Shown: in pieces, positions 56,472 to 64,000 of the stretch
Layout of the letters: every line of letters starts with the position of its first letter
How positions within the stretch are numbered: position 1 is the stretch's first letter
From: Hanleya hanleyi
Lineage: Eukaryota; Mollusca; Polyplacophora; Lepidopleurida; Hanleyidae
Assembly (NCBI GenBank): GCA_036873755.1
Contig: JAVTVY010020352.1
Location: 1 to 64,000 of the forward strand
DNA: 64,000 bases
Reading direction: 5' to 3'
Translations under genes and position numbers: made by a program
The notes under the pieces: generated by a model
What the model saw: the letters and a program-made list of their open reading frames with translations, nothing else
The model's database searches: none
What the model was told of the DNA's origin: nothing

Positions 56472-57400
56472 GCCCCCCCCCTCTAGCTAGAGGGGGGAGG
56501 CATATAGCGATCGCTTTGTCCGTCCGTCTGTCCTTCTGTCTGTCTATCTGTCCGTCCGAATTTCTTGTCCGCGCGATATCTCGGTTAATATTTGATGGAC
56601 AGGATTGAAACATGCATGGAATGTGACCAGTGCCTCGTAGATATGCATCGTTGAGATTTTTCCGAGTTCCGGTATAATTTTCCTTTTTCTGAAATCTCTG
56701 TGAATGGGACTTGTCCGGGCTGGATCTTGGTTAATATTGTATGGACAAGTATGAAATTTTCATGATATGTGGTCAGTGCCCCACAGTTGTGCAGCGTGAA
56801 GTTTCTCCACGTTTCGCTTATACTTTCAAGAGTTATGGCCCTTTGTTCCTGAATTCTCCATGAATTGGGACTTGTCCGGTCTGGATATCGGTTAATATGG
56901 TATGGACAATTATGAAATTTGCAGGATATGTTGTCAGTACCCTGTAGTTGTGCAGCGTGAAGTTTCTCCGCGTTTCGCATATATTTTCAAGAGTTATGGC
57001 CCTTTTTTCTTCAAATTTTTGTGAATTGGGACTTGTCCGGGCTGGATCTCAGTTAATTGTATGGACAACTATGAAATTTGCAGGATATGTGGTCAGTGCC
57101 CTGTAGTTGTGCAGCGTGAAGTTTCTCCACATTTCGTGTATATTTTCAAGAGTTTGTCTTCAAATCTTTGTGAATTGAGACTTGTAGGGCTGGATCTCAG
57201 TTAATATTGTATAGACAAGTACGAAATTTGCATGATATGTGGTCAATGACCGATTGGTGTACAGCGTGAAGTTTCTCTGCTTTTGGTTATATTTCCAAGA
57301 GTTATGACCCTTTGTTTATCAAACCTAAGTGAATGGGATATATTTATTTGTCCAGGCTGGATCTCAGTCCATAACCGATTTGGACCAGGAAAATGGCTAT
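56472..57400 (-). mobile_element. Pearl-like element 4 (reverse orientation)
   Basis: The terminal hairpin CCCCCCTCTAGC/TAGAGGGGGG is at about 56474-56500. GTCC/GTCT microsatellite lies at 56518-56559, then about five 155-160-base core repeats. The end carries ATAACCGATTTGGACC at about 57372-57387. It is a relative of 43611-44228, inverted and with more core repeats. Confidence 0.8.
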
Positions 57401-57475
57401 ATTATATGTTATTTTACATTCCAAAGCAGTTTTCTTGTGTAGACAAGTGAGCGAACACAGTGTCCCGTAAAGGAA

Positions 57476-59600
57476 GAGGCTGGCCGATCGTGTCATAAAT
57501 ACACCGTTTCTTATCCCGTCACCAGCATCAAGTCACTCTGGTCAATTGACATTCTGGTCGCGTCAACTCGAGCATCGTCAAAACACCATGGTAATTTGAC
57601 CGTCAAAACACCATGGTGATTTCGCAGTCAAAATACCATGATAATTTTGCCGTCAAAACACCATGGTAATTTGTTGAACGCTCCCCCCACGAATGCTTCA
57701 AACAGAAAAGTTGTGTAGTGTTTTTGAGTGACGTAGAGAAAAGTTGTGTAGTGTTTTGAGTGACGAGGAGAAAAGTTGTGTAGTGTTTTGACGATTAAAT
57801 TACCATGGTGTTTTGACGGACAAATTACCAGGGTGTTTTGACAGTTAAATTACCAGGGTGTTTTGACGATTAAATTACCATGGTGTTTTGACGGACAAAT
57901 TACCAGGGTATTTTGACAGTTAAATTATCAGGGTGTTTTCCGGGTCAAATTACCATGGTGTTTTCACGATTAAATTACCATGGTGTTTTCACGGTCAAAT
58001 GACCATGGTGTTTTCACGATCAAATTACCAGGGTGTTTTCACGATCAAATTATACCATGGTGTTTTGACGACTAAATTACCATGGTGTTTTGACGGACAA
58101 ATTACCAGGGTGTTTTGACAGTTAAATTACCAGGGTGTTTTGACGATTAAATTACCATGGTGTTTTGACCGACAAATTACCAGGGTATTTTGACAGTTAA
58201 ATTATCAGGGTGTTTTCCCGGTCAAATTACCATGGTGTTTTGACGATTAAATTACCATGGTGTTTTGACGGTCAAATGACCATGGTGTTTTCACGATCAA
58301 ATTACCAGGGTGTTTTCACGATCAAATTATACCATGGTGTTTTTACGACTAAATTACCATGGTGTTTTGACGGACAAATTACCAGGGTGTTTTGACGGTC
58401 AATTTACTAGGGTGTTTTCACGGTCGAATTATACCATGGTGTTTTGACGACAAAATTACCATGGTGTTTTGACGGACAAATTACCAGGGTGTTTTGACTG
58501 TCAAATTACCAGCGTGTTTTCACGGCCAAATCATCAGGATGATCTGATGCTCCAGTTTTCACGATCAAATTACCAGGGTGTTTTCACGATCAAATTATAC
58601 CATGGTGTTTTTACGACTAAATTACCATGGTGTTTTGACGGACAAATTACCAGGGTGTTTTGACGGTCAATTTACTAGGATGTTTTCACGGTCGAATTAT
58701 ACCATGGTGTTTTGACGACAAAATTACCATGGTGTTTTGACGGACAAATTACCAGGGTGTTTTGACTGTCAAATTACCAGGGTGTTTTGACGATTAAATT
58801 ACCATGGTGTTTTGACGGTCAAATGACCATGGTGTTTTCACGATCAAATTACCAGGGTGTTTTCACGATCAAATTATACCATGGTGTTTTTACGACTAAA
58901 TTACCATGGTGTTTTGACGGACAAATTACCAGGGTGTTTTGACGGTCAATTTACTAGGGTGTTTTCACGGTCGAATTATACCATGGTGTTTTGACGACAA
59001 AATTACCATGGTGTTTTGACGGACAAATTACCAGGGTGTTTTGACTGTCAAATTACCAGGGTGTTTTCACGGTCAAATTACCATGGTGTTTGGACGATTA
59101 AATTACCATGGTGTTTTGACGGACAAATTACCAGAGTGTTTTGACAGTCAAATTACCAGGGTGTTTTTACGATCAAATTATACCATGGTGTTTTGACGAC
59201 TAAATTACCATGGTGTTTTGACGGACAAATTACCAGGGTGTTTTGACAGTCAAATTACCAGGGTGTTTTCACGGTCAAATTATACCATGGTGTTTTGACG
59301 ACTAAATTACCATGGTGTTTTGACGGACAAATTACCAGGGTGTTTTGACCGTTCAATTTACCAGGGTATTTTTACGGTCAAATTACCATGGTGTTTGGAC
59401 GATTAAATTACCAGGGTATTTTGACGGTCAAATTGCCATGGTGTTTTGACGGTCAAATTACCATGGTGTTTTCACGGTCAAATCATCAGGATGATCTGAT
59501 GCTCCAGTTGACGCGACCAGAATGTCAAACGACCAGGGTGATTTGATGCTGGTGACGGGATACGAACCGCGGTGTATTTTTGACACGATCGGCCAGTCTC
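57476..59600. mobile_element. Asymmetric foldback element filled with 25-26-bp repeats
   Basis: Terminal inverted repeats of about 100 bases lie at 57476-57576 and 59498-59600 (GAGGCTGGCCGATCGTGTC versus the complement of GAGACTGGCCGATCGTGTC). Next to the left end are four repeats of GTCAAAACACCATGGTAATT type (57577-57672), then a 115-base spacer. About 65 units of the opposite orientation follow, TTACC(A)(T/G)GGTGTTTTGAC. A higher-order period of about 270 bases shows at 58321, 58589 and 58868. No gene. Confidence 0.85.
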
Positions 59601-59979
59601 GCTCGTTAGGGTACGCTTTGTTCGGTCAGTTATCTACCCACAAAAACTGCAAATGACAAGGGTGAAATGAGAGATCAACAAAAGAGGAGGGTATTTACAG
59701 AGTTCGTAACGTGATACGAAGGTGAAAATGGTATATTGAAGACTATTATATTCTTGACATGATCGGCCAGCGAAGTAATTTACGGGATAATTTGTGTACA
59801 CATTTCGTGGAATATTGAATCTTTGGTCGCGTTAACTCCTCTCGAATTCTGATTGGTTTTAATGATTATGTGGTACTGGAGAAGACCTTCTATTGGTTGG
59901 AATCCAAAAGACGTGATCAGGAAGTTACGTGACACTTGGTATGTCGTTTTTGACCGCCAGCCATACATATTCATCATTC
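59601..59979. other. Spacer with a second partial end
   Basis: CTTGACATGATCGGCCAGCG at 59754-59773 resembles the terminal repeat of the foldback element and may be a remnant of another copy. Otherwise nothing recognised. Confidence 0.4.
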
Positions 59980-60760
59980 CAGGATGTTTCTGCGTGTCCG
60001 TTTTGAGGACATGGCAAGTGGTACCAGTATTGCTGGTGTAGTTCAGATTTTGGTCGCATTACTTGGTGCTCTCTTTGTGAGATTTGAAGTTTCGTAATCC
60101 CCAACAATGTGATTCGTCCAAAACTCCACCAGACAGCTGAATATATTATAAATATTTACCCGAAAATAGTATTAGTGAATCTATAATGTTTGTATAACTG
60201 GCGGGAGTAGAACACTGACGGGATTATTTCATCTCATGGTTAATAAATAAGGTAGATTTTGTTGGTAGCAAAAATAGCATATAATTTAAACAAAACGAAT
60301 AAATAATCTTCAAAGTTTACCTCTGTGTACTACTATCGCGCTGGTGGAATTTTTTTTTAGGGTTCCCCGCCAATTTCAGATATTGGGTCACAGATGAGAT
60401 TGGGCAAAGTTATCATTCTCAAATCTAGATTGACCATGCTATTTTGGACTGATAGAAGAAAAACAATTCACGAGAGGCTTCTTGTGGTAAAACGACCTGG
60501 TCATACCACAAACAGTAATCACCAATGAACTAGTGCACCATCCTTAGTGTTTATTCTCGAGGATGCCTCATATTCATCAGTCTAGGATGTTTCAGTGTGT
60601 CCGTTTTGAGGACATGGCAAGCGGTACCAGTGTTGTTGGTGTAGTTCAGATTTTGGTCATTAATTGGGGCTCCCTTTGTGGCAGTTGAAGTTTTGAAATC
60701 ACCATAGTTATGATTCGCCCAAAACTCCACCATCCAGATGAATATATTACAAATACTTAC

Positions 60761-60823
60761 CCGAAGGCTGTGCTTGACATGTGCTAGTTGTCGAAGAACT
60801 GGTCGTCTCTGCTGATTTACCTG
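60761..60823 (-). CDS. 63-bp Ser/Thr-rich exon, copy 3
   Basis: Between ATTTCAG and GTAAGT, phase 1-1. The peptide is rich in S and T (SAETTSSSTTSTCQAQPS), mucin- or linker-like. Confidence 0.55.
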
Positions 60824-61250
60824 CTGAAATATGGGAATATTTATATTGTTGTACAGAATTAACGAACGCATATTTTAATCACCAAATTGAATATATAATA
60901 TATGTATAACTGCAGGGAGTAGAACCCAGACGGGCTACTTCCATTTCATGGTTAATAAAGAACATGGATTTGTCTGTAGCAAAAACATGATATCATTTAA
61001 ACAAAAGGGATAAATAAATAAAAGTGTATGGTTGCAGTAAACATGTCTCACAAACAATAGACATAGTGCAATAATCTCCATATCAGTCGACCTTGAGATG
61101 TCTCATTAGTTCGCGTGTAAGTAAGTATTTTAAAGTAAGAGACTTTCAATTGGAATTGAACGCATCATACAATGGTGGTGGAAAAAGATGTCCATAAAAA
61201 TGATTCGTCCAAAACTCGGTCAGCGAGGTGAATATAATATAAATACGCAC

Positions 61251-61313
61251 CCGTAGATTGTGCTTGAGATGTGCTAGTTGGTGAAGAACTGGTCGTCTCT
61301 ATGGATTCCCCTG
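61251..61313 (-). CDS. 63-bp Ser/Thr-rich exon, copy 2
   Basis: Between ATTTTAG and GTGCGT, phase 1-1. Peptide ESIETTSSSPTSTSQAQST. Confidence 0.55.
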
Positions 61314-61617
61314 CTAAAATACGGAAATATTTAAACGGATGAATGAATACATACTTTAATCACCAAGTAATATTAGTGAAACTATAATGTCTATACAACT
61401 GAAGGGAGTTAAACCCTGACGGGCTACTTTCATCTCATGGTTAATAAATAAGATGGATTCTTCTGTAGCAAATATATTATACAATTTAAACCAAAAGAAT
61501 AAACAAATAAAAGTGTATGCTCACAGTAAACATGCTTCACAAACAATAGACAAAGCGCAGTAATCTTCATATCAGTCTAAACTTCTCCAACGGGGTGAAT
61601 GTAATATCAATACCTAC

Positions 61618-61680
61618 CCGAAGGTCGTGGTTGACTGGTGCTGTCTGTTGGAGATCTTATCGTCTCGATGGATTCGCTTG
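61618..61680 (-). CDS. 63-bp Ser/Thr-rich exon, copy 1
   Basis: Between ATTTCAG and GTAGGT, phase 1-1. Peptide SESIETIRSPTDSTSQPRPS. Equal length, phase and splice sites in all three copies support real exons that can be joined in any number without changing frame. Confidence 0.6.
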
Positions 61681-61833
61681 CTGAAATACGAAATATTAAT
61701 GACCAAATACTTTTAGTGAAAATATAAGGTCTGTGTAATCGCGGGAGTAGAACCCTGCCGGGCGTTTTTCTTCTCATGATTACTATACAAGATGGAGTTT
61801 CTTGCAGCAAAAAATATAATATAATTTAAACAA

Positions 61834-63313
61834 GAGCCCAAGGGGCTTCAATATACGCCCGTATATATGGAATTACATTGGTCCAAATTTCAAGGTTGTT
61901 TAATAGCCTCGACGTTTTGAAAAATGGTAGCTCGCAATCCAGAGAAAGGTCTACAATTTTGTGCTTCTGAGAATGTAACATATATCACATCTAAAATTGA
62001 ATGATGAACTAAAATAAGCTTAACTCTTGGAAACTAGGTGACCTCGGAGCAAGTTACCGAGAGCTCACTGTCCCACATTGAAATCGACAATAGTCAAACA
62101 CAAGAAAATAGTAGTTCTCCTGCAAATGGATTTCTTTATCATGCAGGAAGAAGAAACTGATGAAGTACACCTTTGTTCTTGAGTTGATCAACAGGTATGA
62201 AGTTCATAAAGGACCCCTCTTCCCGTTAAATTAGTAAATGTGTTTTTATTTCACAACAGTTTAACTAAATGTAGCTGTTTCAAACACGGGAGACAAATTC
62301 ACAGGACAAATGCCCTATACATGTAGGGGAGAGAACTCTGAATATTCCAACCTAACACATATAGTCAGCTAAACTTGATTCAGTTTTGGGGGACTGTGAC
62401 CTTGACCTTTGACAAATTTATGTATGGCTCCTCTTCGCCATGCGAGTAAGGTATTTGATACCATTCCATTTGAAACTAGAGATATCGCATGGACAACAAA
62501 TGTTAATGGATGAATGACAAAACGGCTACTCGTAATTTCTCAATGGACTAAAAAAAATCATGATTTTTAACAATTTCATGATTTTTGAGTCACAGTGACC
62601 TTGACCTTTGACCTTGACCTACATTTTTATATGTGACACATTGTGTCCCTCTAATGTATCTACTGACACAAAGAAATGTTATTTTTAATAATTTCCTGAT
62701 TTTTAGGTCAGTGACCTTTGACCTTCCACTTTGACCTATATTTTGGTATGCGACACTTCATTTACCCCTACTGAATCTACTCACAAAAAATTCGAAATTT
62801 TTAATGACTTGCTGATTTTTCTGTCACACTGACCTTTGACCTCTGACCTCGACCTACATTTGATATGTAGCACATCGTTCCTTCCTAGGGCATCCACTCA
62901 TCAAAAATTAGAACTGTAGATAGAAAACTGTCAATGATCAATGATTTCCTGATTTTAGCCAACAGTGACCTTTGACCTCTGACCTCGACCTCAATTTTGG
63001 TACGCGACACATCATCTCCACCTAGCATATCCACTCACAAAAAATTGCAGCTGTGGATAGAAAACGTTCACAGATATAGACCGGACACGAACACTTCAGT
63101 GATTTCCTGTTTTTTAGGCTAGTGACCTTTGACGTCTGACTTTGACCTTCATTTTGGTATGCCACACATCGTCTTCCCGTAGGGTATCCACTCACCAAAT
63201 ATTAGAACTGTAGATAGAAAACTGTCCCAGATATAGACCGGACACGCGGGACGGACGGACAGACGGACGGAAACCGCCATCACATAATACGTCCGCCTTT
63301 GGGCGGGCGTATA
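61834..63313 (+). mobile_element. Pearl-like element 5, inserted in an exon-intron unit
   Basis: It begins near AAGAGCCCAAGGGGCTTC and ends with an ACGGACGGACAGACGGACGG microsatellite and CGCCTTTGGGCGGGCGTATA hairpin. Core repeats carry GTGACCTTTGACC(T)-type blocks at about 62395, 62594, 62710, 62830, 62966 and 63122, with irregular spacing. The host unit is split: ATTTAAAC on the left, AAAAAGAGGAATAAATAAAA on the right, compared with uninterrupted units. Confidence 0.75.
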
Positions 63314-64000
63314 ACAAAAAGAGGAATAAATAAAAGTGTATGCTAACAGTAAACATGCATCATTAACTATGGTGACTTGTATCTCGGCCATGCTATTATT
63401 AAAGCTTGGACCCACGTAGGACCAACGTGTGGACACCTTGAATGACACACTGCTCCTTTTTTAGCACCGGCTTTCCAGGCAAAGCATTCTAGATACGTGA
63501 ACTATACCAAATCCATGGACATTAGTATTTCTATAAAACTCGTTTGCTCTCAGTCAGCACATTTCAGCGGCACTTCGTCGTGAATTGTTACTCTTATACA
63601 TTCTGAAATGAATGACCATGGGAGCAAGCTGGACAGTTGGAGTATTGGACTATGAAAGTATCCTTCCAACTTGCCGAAATATTTGAAAACCATCGTTATA
63701 AAGGATGAGATTGAGTTAAACGAGGAACATTGAACCATGAGTTGTTCTGACACTGATATCCTCTGTGACATTGTTATCAATTGCATGGGGCATGAACGGC
63801 TGGTTTAACGAGCGGCAGTCATACTCGAATTGATACTCAGGTGCAGACTGACTCATCAATGAATGAATTGGTGGCTTTAACTGAAGATCTAATTTGTTAT
63901 GGTGGGGAATGTTGACGGGTATTGGACAGGTATACGATGCTAGAGGAGGAACAAACCCAATAATTGTTCATTGATGTTCATTACTGTACGGTCCAACATG
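63314..64000. other. Resumed unit and unassigned end
   Basis: 63320-63365 continues the interrupted unit (AATAAATAAAAGTGTATGCT, then a CAGTAAACATGC block). Beyond that, two minus ORFs (63149-63448, 63550-63786) have no recognisable domain. Confidence 0.4.

Larger units (their letters stand above)
59980..61833 (-). repeat. Tandem exon-intron units of an unknown gene
   Basis: Units of 365-490 bases (a longer one of about 600 includes 59980-60155 / 60577-60755) repeat with conserved intron blocks such as TAACTG(C/G)(A/C)GGGAGTAGAA, ACGGGCTACTT and AAATAAAAGTGTATG. Three contain a 63-bp exon. A fourth unit near 60161 has lost the exon together with flanking bases. Confidence 0.7.

Noticed and set aside
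57577..59495. CRISPR-like array
   Set aside because: The 25-26-bp repeats are contiguous without unique spacers, sit inside inverted terminal repeats and are in a eukaryotic context.

Overview
The window looks like nuclear DNA from a mollusc (bivalve or gastropod; I cannot name the species). Reasons: (1) genes are split by GT/AG introns and carry AATAAA signals; (2) there are five elements with the architecture of molluscan 'pearl'/Helentron-associated elements, meaning 160-bp-class core repeats, a GGAC-type microsatellite and a GC-rich terminal hairpin; (3) there are SINE-like tails ending in CACT repeats; (4) there is a DIRS/Ngaro-type retrotransposon. Almost everything is repeats and mobile elements. 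No complete ordinary host gene is visible, only isolated exons and one decaying multi-exon gene.

Layout. 1-5460: a 2.2-kb tandem repeat (about 2.5 copies) built as a dense string of short hairpins; two diverged modules keep the same hairpin order with compensatory pair changes. 5960-6915, 8288-9037 and 37855-38275: arrays of a 54-bp minisatellite, two of them next to paralogous minus-strand exons (9105-9278, 38559-38747). 9540-12250: dispersed repeats, a 120-bp degenerate tandem array and a tRNA-derived SINE head. 13004-17165: a broken DIRS/Ngaro-type retrotransposon (gag, RT-RNaseH, tyrosine-recombinase start). A 6.89-kb piece (13977-20864) is repeated in tandem at 20870-27757, with a 5-base filler at the junction. 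27493-28068 and 40463-41048: non-autonomous TTAA (piggyBac-like) elements.

30538-36155 is a compact mobile element with 953-bp terminal inverted repeats and a 5-bp target duplication. It carries only three minus-strand genes: a zinc-finger/A32-like packaging ATPase, a Glu-tract protein and a tandem PC4-like ssDNA-binding protein. No polymerase or integrase is seen. It sits inside a copy of a dispersed repeat. 36574-37255 is a LINE 3' end.

39824-46407: a foldback element and three pearl-like elements. 46774-47743: another inverted-repeat element. 49244-56108: a 6.87-kb segment with outward-facing inverted ends made of TCCTATAGGA subrepeats, enclosing an eight-exon BEN-domain-like gene on the minus strand that shows signs of decay. 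56472-57400: a pearl-like element in reverse. 57476-59600: a foldback element filled with 25-26-bp repeats. 59980-61830 and 63314 onward: tandem exon-intron units with three 63-bp symmetric exons coding Ser/Thr-rich segments; one unit is split by a pearl-like insertion (61834-63313).

All calls were made by reading the sequence by eye; no alignments or database searches were run.
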